Shown here piece after piece: positions 13,501 to 23,301 of a DNA stretch of 64,000 nt (within the stretch, counting starts at the first letter, position 1; each line of letters begins with the position of its first letter). The position numbers and the translations under genes were made by a program. The notes beneath the pieces were generated by a model that saw nothing but the letters and a program-made list of their open reading frames with translations, did not search any database and was not told where the DNA came from. The DNA is from Chaetomium olivaceum (lineage: Eukaryota; Ascomycota; Sordariomycetes; Sordariales; Chaetomiaceae). Location: assembly GCA_039881045.1 (NCBI GenBank), contig JAYWVB010000023.1:474785-538784 (forward strand), in the 5' to 3' direction.

Positions 13501-13660
13501 TTTCGATGGGAGCGTGCGCGTCGATGTCTGCAGTGACGGAGGTGATGTCGTCGATGTGCGGGAGCGGCCGCTTCCCCCCTTTTGGACCATCAGAGCGCCC
13601 ATCCAGCCCCCCTAAAGACGCAGATCGAGCATGATCGAACGTGGTCGTCGAGCCCGGCAT
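10517..13660 (-). CDS. DOA4: Ubiquitin carboxyl-terminal hydrolase with rhodanese domain (Doa4/Ubp4-like)
   Basis: This is a cysteine deubiquitinase of the USP family, about 1,031 residues. In yeast Doa4 acts at late endosomes, recovering ubiquitin from cargo before vesicle budding. The order fits: an N-terminal helical MIT/USP8-like segment (13.60-13.25 kb), a Pro-rich linker, a rhodanese-like domain (about 12.6-12.2 kb, LLIDIRSREDF), then the USP domain. The Cys box reads NPGVFCFANSSLQAM, followed by QQDAQEF and the His box GHYYSYV with WFRCNDD. A 50-nt intron (11447-11496, GTAAGT...TAG) splits the USP domain after KTFM. Two breaks occur in the low-complexity linker at about 13175 and 12985. 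Each is repaired by one base in a G/C run, and the frames then join cleanly. It is head to head with VPS27. Confidence 0.9.
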
Positions 13661-14813
13661 GGCGGAGGATGCAAGTCTTTGAGTGCCTCGCCGGGCCTGG
13701 GCAATGCGATATCGAAGAGGGGTCGCAGAGTAGACGGTACAAGTCGGCTATATCGTAATCAAAATTATCATGGCTCAAATTTGGGTGTGGGACTGGTGCG
13801 TGGTCTTGTGGCGTCGTGGTCGTCGTCAGCAGATCGAGAATGTTGAGGAGGGAGAGAATGCAAAAACCACTGCTGGAAACGAGAGAGAACTGGAGATTAT
13901 GTTTGGGAAAAGGAAAGAAACGGATGGCGCTGGTTAAGATATTTCTTTCTTTGCTGAGGCGGAGATCATCCTTTGTTCTTTGCTCTGTTCGAGAGAACGT
14001 GTTGTGATCGGTCTGCTGCTGCCGAGTTGTCATGTGGGGTGTGTCTGGAGAGCTGGGGAAAGCACCTTGGAGACTGGGGTCTTCTCGAATGCGGCCCCTC
14101 GCCCCTCGGCAGTACACAGGAGGTACCTCCAGTACCTTCAGTTCTTGGCAGTGGCTCAAATGCTTGGGTCGCTGCTCATGGGCCACAAGGTGGTTAAAGA
14201 TCTTCTTTTGATTTCTCTATTTCCGAAAGAAAAGTAAAAGAGGGGAACAGGAAAAAGAAGGCGAGTAAAAATAAATAAAGATACTGGCCTGTTTGGCAAA
14301 GAAACACCCTGAACACTACCCGCCCTCCGACCGATTGTTTGTATGTACATACATACAGAGATTACAGATCTGTACATTTAGCGGAAGGGTGAGCCCGCGT
14401 GGAACTCTGCAAGCAAAGAAGCCCATTGCAAGGGCCCCCATGTCGCCTCTTGGCAAGCTCGTGGAGGCAAGCTGCGGCCCCCAGCACGGCGGGCAAGGCG
14501 GGCCCATACGTAACCAACGACAGGCAGCCGCATCGAAACTCCAACCTTCTTCCATCGCAAACTCCCGCCGCGTAACCTGCCGATGCACTAACACGCGCTG
14601 ATTCCATATTACATACCTACACAATACCCTACGCTCAGTAATCATTGCGTCGCTCGGATCTTATCGATTCCGGAACCGACAGACAGCTGCGTAGCCTAAA
14701 CACGACTCGCCCCGCAACCCTCCAACCAACCTCTCGAGCAACACCACGAGCTGCGACTCTCCTTCAATTCCCTTCAACAGCGACATTTTCGGTTTTCTGT
14801 CCCTCTTCTCAAA
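13661..14813. promoter_or_regulatory. Shared divergent promoter region DOA4 / VPS27
   Basis: The 1,153 bases between the two start codons must carry both promoters and 5' UTRs. There is a short repeat with GGTACCTCC around 14120 and a purine-rich patch at 14220-14280. The start-proximal DNA of VPS27 is pyrimidine-rich, as is common in fungal promoters. No factor-binding site is assigned. Confidence 0.45.
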
Positions 14814-17225
14814 ATGATGGGGTGGTGGTCGTCAGGGGCCAATAATGCCCTAGATGAGCAGATTGACAAGGCTACGAGCAGCAGCCTGTATGAGCATCCT
14901 GAGTCCCCATTCGCGAGCTTGCGATAGAGCACCCGAGCTAACTGTATCAATCCGCAGTGAAGACATTGCTCTCAACCTCGAGATTTCCGACATTATCAGA
15001 TCCAAAACGGTACAACCGAAAGAAGCCATGCGTTCGCTGAAAAAGCGCATCAACAACAGGAATCCCAATACCCAACTGAGCGCGCTGAACGTGAGCCGCA
15101 CTCCACGCCCGGAACCGCGCGGACTTGACTGCTAACTTGGGCAGCTCACCGATACCTGCGTTAAAAATGGCGGTGCCCACTTTCTCACCGAGATAGCTTC
15201 TAGAGAGTTTATGGAGTGCCTGGTGTCGCTTCTCAAAGCGGTCGGTCCCGGTACTGTGAACGCTGAAGTGCGCGCCAAAATCCTCGAGCTCATTCAGTTG
15301 TGGGCCACCGCCGCGGAAGGCCGTTACGAACTGGGTTATATTGGAGAGGTGTACAAGACCTTGCAGCGGGAGGGTTACCAGTTCCCGCCCCGAGTCACTG
15401 TTGCCAGCAGCATGATCGACAGTAACGCGGTATGTCTCCCCAATACGTCGAACGAGGTCGGTGGAGATGCTAACACCACTAAGCCCCCTGAATGGGTTGA
15501 CTCCGACGTTTGTATGCGGTGTCGGACCGCCTTCACATTCACCAACAGGAAGCACCACTGCCGTAACTGCGGCAACTGTTTTGATCAGCAATGCTCGACC
15601 AAATCCCTCCCCCTTCCTCACCTCGGCATCCTCCAAGCGGTCCGGGTAGACGACGGATGCTATGCCAAGCTCACCGACAGGTCCTCTAAAGCCGCCAGTG
15701 TCCCCCCCGAGCGCTCATTTACCTACTCCTCTTCCCCCGCCAAACCCAAAGGATCGTCGATGCAACCGCGAAACGCTCGGGTGGACGATGGCTTTGACGA
15801 GGACTTGAAGAAGGCTTTGGCAATGAGTCTTGAGGAAGTCAAGAGTCATTCCAGGAACTATGTCTCCTCTCCTGCAACCAATGGGGTGGCTTCGAACCTG
15901 CCAAAGCCAAACGGACACGCCGCGCCCAAACCGGTCGAAGAGGAGGACGAGGATTTGAAGGCCGCCATTGCAGCGTCTCTGGCGGATATGGAGGAGCAGA
16001 AAAAGCAGCATGCTGCGGCACTAAAGCAACAGGCCTCAGGCACGGCAAACTCTTCATCAGCCGCCCCCTCTGCACTTCCCAAGAACGATTATGAACTCAC
16101 GCCGCTCGAGGCGGAGAACATCAACCTCTTTTCAACTCTTGTTGACCGCCTGCAAACACAACCACCTGGGACAATTCTGCGTGAACCGCAAATCCAGGAA
16201 CTGTACGACAGCATCGGCGCACTGCGGCCCAAGCTTGCCCGGACTTATGGAGAAACGATGAGCAAGCATGGTAAGTCGACCTATGATGAGGCGATGAAGT
16301 GGCGACTAACTCTCGACTAGATACCCTCCTGGATTTGCATGCGAAACTGTCGACTGTTGTTCGTTACTATGACCGCATGCTTGAAGAGCGCCTCTCCAAG
16401 GCCTACAGTCAGCACAGCATAGGGGGATACAACCTACCGCCGCCGAGGCAGGCCCCCGGACCGTATCCATCATTGCAACCCAATGCGCCCCCTGCCGCGG
16501 GGCCCGCCGAGAACTTCTACACGGGCGAACAACAGCAAGAGTATAACCACCCGACGGCACACCAGCCTTATCCGCAGCCAACACCAGCACAATATGGGGC
16601 CTACGACAAGCGCGGTTCTGTTTCTGGACCTTCAAGCAACCAATATCCCCCACAACAAATGCCTCAGCACACTGGAAACTGGGGCCCTGCGCCGTCTGCG
16701 CAGCAACAGTATGGCCAGCAGCCCAGCTACCCCCCGAATGAGCCTCCTCAGACCGCTCAGTTGCAACAAACGCCGACCCCCGCACATCTCTCCGCGCCGG
16801 CGTCCAATGATTCCGTCGGCACCACCCCTACGGCTGACCCCAGCGCATCATTCTATTTCAATTCGCAGGCCCAGCAACAGCAGCAGCAGCAGCCGCCGCA
16901 ACAGGCCCCTAGCTCTCCGCCGGATCCGAACATGTCGCCATACCCCAACCTTGCCCAGCCATTGCATTCATATCAACCGTCCCTACCTCAAACACCGGCG
17001 TCCGTTCCCGCCCAGCCTTCTCAGCCGCAGCAAGTACATCAAGCGCCACCGCAGGCCCAGCAGCCGTACTGGCAGCATTCCGCCGCCCAGCAGACGCAGC
17101 TTCCGCCGGTGTGGCAACCTCCCCCGAGCGCTGCGTATGCAGGGTATACACAGGAGGCCTTCCCCTCGGCGCCACACCATGCTCCAAAGCAACCGGTGGT
17201 GGAGGAGAGCTTGATTGATCTATAG
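14814..17225 (+). CDS. VPS27: ESCRT-0 subunit Vps27 (VHS, FYVE, UIM)
   Basis: Vps27 recognises ubiquitinated cargo and PI3P on endosomes and recruits ESCRT-I. Exons are 14814-14887, 14958-15090, 15145-16270 and 16321-17225, with canonical introns and a whole-codon total of 745 residues. The VHS domain occupies about residues 10-150. The FYVE finger (about 185-245) shows WVDSD, RKHHCRNCG and RVDDGC, the PI3P-binding set. Two ubiquitin-interacting motifs follow (LKKALAMSLEEV near 283 and LKAAIAASLADM near 334), then a coiled GAT-like region and a long Pro/Gln-rich tail. The protein ends SLIDL, a clathrin-box-like terminus as in yeast Vps27. Start choice: two consecutive ATGs at 14814 and 14817; the first is used. 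No frame damage. Confidence 0.94.
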
Positions 17226-17970
17226 TAGACCGGCGGCATTAAGTACAGCAGTTTGGGGGGGTGGGGTGGTGTTGTCAAGGATAGGCAAATGTAGGATGTT
17301 TCAGTTTGGTCGGGCGTTCAAGAAGGAAACAAGGCACACTTTGCCCGGTTTCTGAAGGTGGACGACATCTGTATGTAAACGGAGTTGTTGGGGTACGGGC
17401 ATGACGAGAAGGCGTTGTGACTGCAAATACCATGTATTGTTGGACAAAACAAACAAGTATTTTGGTGACCGTCGCCTGCTTTCTCACCGGCGTCATTGAA
17501 AGCCGAATGGTCCGCACCTCGCACCGAGATCCGGGGATGGCTGACGTAATGGCCGCCTCCCGGCCAATGGCGGCTTACCGGGACTGCCCGTGGTCACCAC
17601 CGAGGGCGGGCGGGTCCCTCTTTAGGGGATAACGCCCGTTGATACGGCCTTGCACGCCGACATGATCCGGCACCGGACTGGAGCAGGTGGTGGAGACCCA
17701 AAGTGTCGGGCCGTACGGCGTTTCGACGTCCAAGCCGGCGAATGACTCACTTGCGGTATCATTTAAGAAGCAAACTGGGACCCAGAGTCTGCAAGAACTA
17801 TCATCAAGCTCAACTTGACATTTCACGGATTGTCGTCATTACCCTGACGCCCTCATAACCGGGCACTTATCTCCGATCAACTTCCGCTCTCCCTCTCCCT
17901 CTCTCTTTCCCTCTAGTCAACAAGCCAACAAACCAACAACCCCCTCTTCCACACACTACACCCAAGCAAG
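17226..17970. other. Intergenic
   Basis: This 745-base gap contains the VPS27 3' UTR and the promoter of the next gene. The last 90 bases are CT-rich (CTCCCTCTCCCTCTC), typical of a fungal promoter near the start. No gene is seen. Confidence 0.4.
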
Positions 17971-18777
17971 ATGCCCACTTACATCCACCTCGTCCGCCAC
18001 GCCCAGGGCTTCCACAACCTCTGCGCCGCCAACCACGCCCTGCCCGACCCAGACCTGACCCCTCTCGGCAAGGAACAGTGCGCCACCCTCGCCAAAACCT
18101 TCCCCCTCCAGTCCCAAATCACCCACCTCGTCGCCTCTCCGCTCCGCCGCACCATCTACACCTGCCTGCTCTCCTTCGAACCCGCCCTGCAGCGCGACGC
18201 CAAGACCCCTCCACCGCGCCCCACCGCCGTCGTCGCCCTCCCCGAGCTGCAGGAGGTCTCCCCCTTGCCCTGCGACACGGGCTCGCCGCTCGCCACGCTC
18301 GAGGCCGAGTTCGGGCCCGCCGGGGAAGTCGATCTGGACCTGGTGCGCGCCGCGCCCGAATGGAATGTCAAGACGGGCGACAGCCCGTTCGCGCCCGTGA
18401 TGGGCCGTCTGGAGGCGCGGGCGCGGGCGGCGAGGGTGTGGCTGCGGGAGTTGGGAGCGCGGTTCGAAGCGGAGAACCCCGGGGTGGATGCGCATGTGGC
18501 GGTGGTGACGCATGGCGGGTTTCTGCACTTCCTGACGCAGGATTGGGATGGGATGAACCCCGCGGCGGGGACGGGGTGGGTGAATACGGAGTGGAGGAGT
18601 TATGAGTTCGTGGAGGGTGGGGAGGATGCGGAGGCGAGGTTGAAGGAGACGGGCCAGAGCTGGAGGAGGCGGAGGGGCAGTGCCACGGGCTTGACGGAGA
18701 CGGAGCAAATGGAGTTGAGGGTTGCGGTGGAGGGGCATTTGGTGGAGGAATGGGGGGTTGATGGGGAGAAACGATAG
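17971..18777 (+). CDS. Histidine phosphatase family protein (phosphoglycerate-mutase fold)
   Basis: This intronless gene encodes 268 residues. The catalytic histidine motif LVRHAQG sits at residues 7-13, a conserved arginine in SPLRR at about residue 54, and the second histidine in VVTHGGF at about residue 173, so all core residues of the branch are present. Members dephosphorylate sugar phosphates, nucleotides or proteins, and the substrate cannot be predicted here. Fungal homologues are usually annotated only as phosphoglycerate mutase family. The sense strand is strongly C-rich to about 18360 and strongly G-rich after it, a sharp switch in third-position usage without any break in the frame. 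Confidence 0.85.
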   Translation: MPTYIHLVRHAQGFHNLCAANHALPDPDLTPLGKEQCATLAKTFPLQSQITHLVASPLRRTIYTCLLSFEPALQRDAKTPPPRPTAVVALPELQEVSPLPCDTGSPLATLEAEFGPAGEVDLDLVRAAPEWNVKTGDSPFAPVMGRLEARARAARVWLRELGARFEAENPGVDAHVAVVTHGGFLHFLTQDWDGMNPAAGTGWVNTEWRSYEFVEGGEDAEARLKETGQSWRRRRGSATGLTETEQMELRVAVEGHLVEEWGVDGEKR

Positions 18778-19747
18778 AGGGGAAAAGGGGTTATAGAAGT
18801 TGTGGTGTGTTTAGATGGATGGACGGACTGGCTTGAAAGTGGGTGGTCGGACTGAGTTGGTCTTGCGTCCGGCTGCTTGTACGGGAGGTGTGACGTTGAT
18901 GGTTTTATTTTCCTTGCTCCTTAGTTAGAACCCAGGGCACTCGCAAACGGGTCACTTTAGAGAGAAACGGCCAAACGACGGATAGAGGAAGTCACATGCA
19001 TAAAGCTCTAACATATTTATTTCTTCATTAGCGTCTGGCGCCGTCATTGGAACAGCCGAGATGAGAAGGGCTTCTTACCCCTACTATTGAACCAGCGTAT
19101 TCCTATATATACTACTCGTATGTCGCATCATCCTATCATTTCACTATTCCGTCGAGGTCCCGGATCCTGACATGGCCCCCGCCCAAGGCTACAACGAGGC
19201 CTGTACAAGTTGGCCCTGGCTCTGCACCTCGGCCACCGCAGCCTTCCTTGTCCAGCGTACGCACGCCGTAGCGTTCAATCAGGTCCCTCATGTCACCAAG
19301 CATTCTGTAATATGTCAGCATATCTCAGGTGTAGAACCCGCATTGTTGAATGGCTGTCGTACTGAGTCCTGTAGTTTCGATCATGCGGAAACAGGGCCGA
19401 GACATGTGTGTTGAAGCGTCTGTCATAAGAGTCAGTTTATTTAGTAGTTGCCCTCTGGCCGAAAAAAGACGAGCTCCAAAATAAAATAAGTCTGTAAAAC
19501 AAAGTAAAAAACAAGAAAGGAAGAAGAGTTAGAGGGAAAGAAGAGAAGGTTGGAAACGAAGTAAAAGAAATGTAAATAAAGCAGCACAAGTTTCTCCAGA
19601 CTTCTGGATAATTTTTGTTTTCGTTCCAAAAAGTCGAGCTCGTACACTTGGAGTCCTGTTTCTTTTGCCCATGCGGTGGCAGTGAAGGTCCAATGCCTAA
19701 CTTGAAACGACCAAGGGCAATAATGTGCAGTATAAGAGCACTGTGTC
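18778..19747. other. Intergenic, with purine-rich patch
   Basis: About 970 bases without a supported gene. A 61-codon frame on the minus strand (19136-19321) has no recognisable motif or flanking exon. A purine-rich, C-poor patch spans about 19478-19585 on the + strand. Confidence 0.4.
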
Positions 19748-20782
19748 TCACAGTTTGTAAAGGTCTAGTCTCCCTTCGTAGTCCTCCTCAGGAGGCGAAA
19801 TCTGCATGTAAGAGTGGTACGTCTTGACGTATTCAGGCCCAAGCCTGTTGCAGACTGGTCGCCATTGACCCAGTTCGTCTGGTCAAGTTGAAGATAGAGA
19901 TGTTAGCATCTCTAACTGCTTCACCTACATTCGACAACAAGCCACTCACACTCATTATGCGCATAAAAACAGCAAGCATCAAAAACAAGAGGCGCATCAG
20001 TGTCAGCGTCAGTAGCCGTATTAGCATACCACAAATCCCCATGAACCAGCGATGGTTTCACCGAACGACCGTCCGTTTCCAGTGGCCGCAGTAACCGGGG
20101 AATTACCGTCTCAAATATGATAGGCGCAAGACTGTCAATCTCAGGATCCGGCCCCTGGGCAGCGATTTCATGTTCGAGAGCCTGCTTCAGGCTCTTGGAG
20201 AAGAACACCTCCCAGCTGTCTTCCCACCCACAATACTGCGGCAAGTTGCCCGCGCAAGTGGTAATGTGGAACCCGAACTTGCCGTTGGGTGAGGTACTGG
20301 TTTCGTGCAACGCCGCCAGGCGCGCAGTGAATCTGTGAGGGTCGGGCAGTTCGGTTGTCATCTCGCGGAACTCGCAGAGGAAAAAGTATGTCTCGGGTAC
20401 AGTTTCGTATGTGCCCCAGGCTATGGGATCGGGCGCGAAGTCTGGGAGCAGGCTGTGGATGGCTGCGATGGACTCGAACTCGCCGCTCATCATCCTGCGG
20501 CCGGCCTCTTTGGATACGACCTTGATGAAGAAGGATTTGGGTGAGCCATCTTCGAGGACGACGTCAATTCTGCCGGAGTTGGCCCAGAAACTTATGCCGT
20601 GTCTTGCTGTTGAGACGACGCGGCAGCCTACTGGGAGTTCTGCATAGTCGGGTTAGCTTGGAGGTTTGTTGGCGTGTTGGAGAACCAACCCAGGTATGGG
20701 TAGACTAACTTGCGGCGACGCTAGGGTCGATCTTCGTGTTTCCTCCGCCGAACTCAAGCCCTGGAGCGCCTTCGTAGTTCAT
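19748..20782 (-). CDS. Fructosamine/ketosamine-3-kinase-like protein
   Basis: The family (aminoglycoside-phosphotransferase fold) phosphorylates ketosamines on glycated proteins, which then destabilise and release the sugar. Exons are 20710-20782, 19950-20639 and 19748-19878, giving 297 residues. The introns have GTTAGT and GTGAGT donors and CAG acceptors. The catalytic loop SLVHGDLWYAN and the following VFDACCFYAHNE metal-binding segment are intact, as is the conserved ELGQWRP after intron 2. The C-terminus ends with a GRLDLYKL-type motif common in fungal members. It could act on other small amines; kinase fold and family are clear, substrate is inferred. Confidence 0.88.
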
Positions 20783-21158
20783 GGTCGCCGGCAACACGTA
20801 CAGTCTGGCACTGTGGGTTGGAGTTAGACCGGAAACTTGAGGGTAACTCCACGCAAGGCTCGTCCGCTCTTGAACGGCGGCGGTTGCGGCGCAGGAGGGG
20901 GTTGCATGGCATCCCCTCTCGCTTCAACCAATGCCATGCTGCTTCGGGTATTATCCAATAAGTTGTACCTTAGTTAGCGGGGTCGCGGGATCAATCACCA
21001 CAACGTGCTGATGTGGTTGCATGGTAGCCAATATTGCTCACGCGCTGGATTCATTCAAGGGTAATGTTCCATCCAGTACACGCTATAGAACTACCTGCTT
21101 GAGTGATTCGAACCGAGTTTGGTCCTTATAGTCGCACAGACACAGCCCTCTTTACCAC
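20783..21158. other. Intergenic
   Basis: A 376-base gap between the kinase-like gene start and the deaminase stop. A TTCGAATC word here recalls a tRNA T-loop, but no complementary stems exist. Nothing else is seen. Confidence 0.4.
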
Positions 21159-21683
21159 TCAAATCTCCCCTTTCTGTTCATGCCCCGCCGTTGCTACTGC
21201 GAGGATGCGGTCTTCCAAGCCGCCCACGAGCTCGACCTTGATGCCCGCATCCTCCAGCTTTTTTCTGCCCTCGTTCTGCCCAACGAATTTCTCTGGTTCG
21301 AGAACACCAACATAGACAGTCTTGATTGCGCCCTTGAGGTTCAGAATCCGCTCAGTGCATGGCAGGTTCCCGCTGAGTCGTTTGTTGCAGGGCTCCATAG
21401 TGGTGTAGAGGACGCTGTTCTTGGGCAGTAGGGGGCCCAGCTCGTCCTCGGTGACACTGTGTTCCTTGGCGAGCTTTAGGAAGCAGCACTGCTCGGCGTG
21501 CGTGTTGCCCTCCAATTCGAGGGTATATCCCGTCGCCAGAATGGTGTTGGTGTCGACGTCGAGCACGAGGGCGCCGACGCGGAAGTTTGTTGGCTTGGGC
21601 GGCGACTTTTCGGCTTGCGATAGAGCATACTCCAAGTACGCTTTGTGGTCACCGGCCTGGATGACTGGATGGGCGGCGGCCAT
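21159..21683 (-). CDS. Cytidine-deaminase-fold protein, RIB2 C-terminal-like
   Basis: A single-exon 174-residue zinc deaminase. The zinc site is complete: HAEQCC gives the His and catalytic Glu, and MEPCNKRLSGNLPC the two Cys. The stretch TVYVGVLEPEKFVGQNEG closely matches what I recall of the deaminase domain of fungal Rib2, which deaminates the diamino-pyrimidine intermediate of riboflavin synthesis. Yeast Rib2 is fused to a pseudouridine synthase domain; here the deaminase stands alone. The start at 21683 is chosen because similarity begins soon after (VIQAGDHKAYL); the open frame continues upstream to 21968 without family-like sequence. Another nucleotide deaminase role is possible. Confidence 0.82.
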   Translation of the reverse strand: MAAAHPVIQAGDHKAYLEYALSQAEKSPPKPTNFRVGALVLDVDTNTILATGYTLELEGNTHAEQCCFLKLAKEHSVTEDELGPLLPKNSVLYTTMEPCNKRLSGNLPCTERILNLKGAIKTVYVGVLEPEKFVGQNEGRKKLEDAGIKVELVGGLEDRILAVATAGHEQKGEI

Positions 21684-22059
21684 GTTGTTGGTAGCTGAAG
21701 GGGCTGGTTGCGTTGGAGAGTGGAATTGAAGTGTTGCGGTTCCAAAAACAGATGGGCCTGTTTTACATTTAAAAGTTGAGGTAGGAGTGGCGGAGGAGGC
21801 CGGACCACATCTCTTGAAGACAGTGGAAGGTATCACTTCTGGCTCGTTCCTGTCCTTGGACTTGCGATAACACACTGCGGGGGTTACACAATATTTCCGA
21901 GGTCCAGCTGCAAGTCGCCGTTTTATGCCACTGTTCCGTGTTAACGCCTGAACGTGAGTGGCGCTCACGAGAGTATAACACCACTGTTAATTACGGAGGG
22001 ACGCACCAGAATCTGTAGACGACACTTCAAATACCTACGATATGTAATATTTACAATAT
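21684..22059. other. Upstream region of the deaminase gene
   Basis: These 376 bases hold the deaminase promoter and 5' UTR. From about 22020 on, composition shifts abruptly to AT-rich. No gene is seen. Confidence 0.35.
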
Positions 22060-22390
22060 CTCTAATATAGATATAATCTCAGGAAACGAATAATAAAAGA
22101 AGTAAATAGAATAAAAAAGGAAAAATAAAATAAGAAAAGGGAAGGGAATGTAAGGGAAAAAAAAGAGAAGGGAGTATAAACTAAGAGAAAAAAGAGAAAT
22201 ACGGAAAAGAAAATAAAGAAAATATAAACTAAATAAGAAAACAAGAAAGAAAATGAAGTAAAAGAAAGAGAAAGAAAAGGAAAAGAATATAGATAGAAGA
22301 TATATAGGAAAATATAATAAGAAAAGAAAATGAAAATAAGAAAAGAAATAAGAGAAAATAGCAAGAGAAAGAATATAAAGTAATTATATC
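22060..22390. repeat. C-poor polypurine tract
   Basis: For about 300 bases the + strand is made almost only of A and G with scattered T (AAGAAAAGGGAAGGGAATG and similar), with only a few C. It is not a simple repeat of one unit. The flanks (22020-22480) are AT-rich. The asymmetry could form purine-pyrimidine triplex DNA, or may be the remnant of a decayed low-complexity element. Confidence 0.7.
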
Positions 22391-22654
22391 TAAACTATTA
22401 TATTATTAGGTTATAAAGTTATTGTTAAATTAGTATAGTTAATTACGGTCTATATTAATTAATTTGAGAGGATGGTAGGCCAGTGTGTGTGATACGGTCC
22501 ATAGGGTCGTGTGGCTACGGTCCGAAAATGCTCTCTCTACATATTAATGCTCAAAGGGCATTAGTTGAAGATAGTTCAAGAGCGAAGAAGGCAGGCACAA
22601 GTAGCAACAGCACAGGGTGGAAGCAAGCAGTTGGTGAGAGGCCATGCTGGATTC

Positions 22655-23105
22655 CGTCCCTCCTAAACCCTCCCTTTACCCTCCCTCTTATCCTTTTACC
22701 CTCCCTCGAGCCTCCCTCTTATCCTTGAAACTCCTGTACTTCGTACCTTGCGTCCGTCACCTCTTGGCCCTGCCAAATCCTTTCGGCTTGGAAGCTGAGT
22801 GGCTACGAACGAGCATCGCGCAAGCATCGCACGAGCGGGGTCTGCATTCCCCGCATCACTCCAAGAGTGGGAAGCCTTGCGACCGAGCCCAAGTATCGTG
22901 AGAGAGGCTCGACCGGCGCTCGTACCTAGTGTCGACCACTACTGCAATTGTAGCTCTAACACTAAGAAAGCAGTTAGGGGCTTACCCTAACCCGCCTACT
23001 TCTATTGTAGCTTCGCCCTAGAGCTGTACTGGACATCCCCACCTCTTAGTTCTACCCGACGCCTTTTGGCTCAGGAACTAAGTGGCGACGACCGACCGCA
23101 TCCAC
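22655..23105. repeat. CCCTCC repeats and a diverged duplication
   Basis: At 22663-22730 the segment CCCTCCCTCTTATCC recurs two to three times. A second pattern starts CACCTCTT at about 22759 and again at about 23040: some 60 bases align (shared CACCTCTT, CCTTTYGGCT, AGTGGC, ACGA), and many differences are C/T or G/A. The copies precede the receptor gene and may belong to its 5' region or to a decayed element. Confidence 0.5.
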
Positions 23106-23301
23106 GGGCGACAGTCTTGGTCTTGCCAAGCATATACTTTGACGAGAACGAGTCACTCTCAGCCTCTTTTCCTGGCTGGCACCGACAGGATTCAGTCAGG
23201 TTTCAATGCTCCTTCGCCTGCCCTCATTGCCCTGAGGCCACGTGCCTCACGATGCGGATTTTCGCTGATGGTGGTTGAGGAGCCTGGATCGGGCCAACAC
23301 T

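Noticed and set aside
19136..19321. 61-codon minus-strand frame
   Set aside because: No recognisable motif and no convincing upstream exon.
21090..21140. tRNA-like T-loop word (GGTTCGAATC on the minus strand)
   Set aside because: The flanking bases do not pair as a T-stem, and no acceptor, D or anticodon stem could be drawn.
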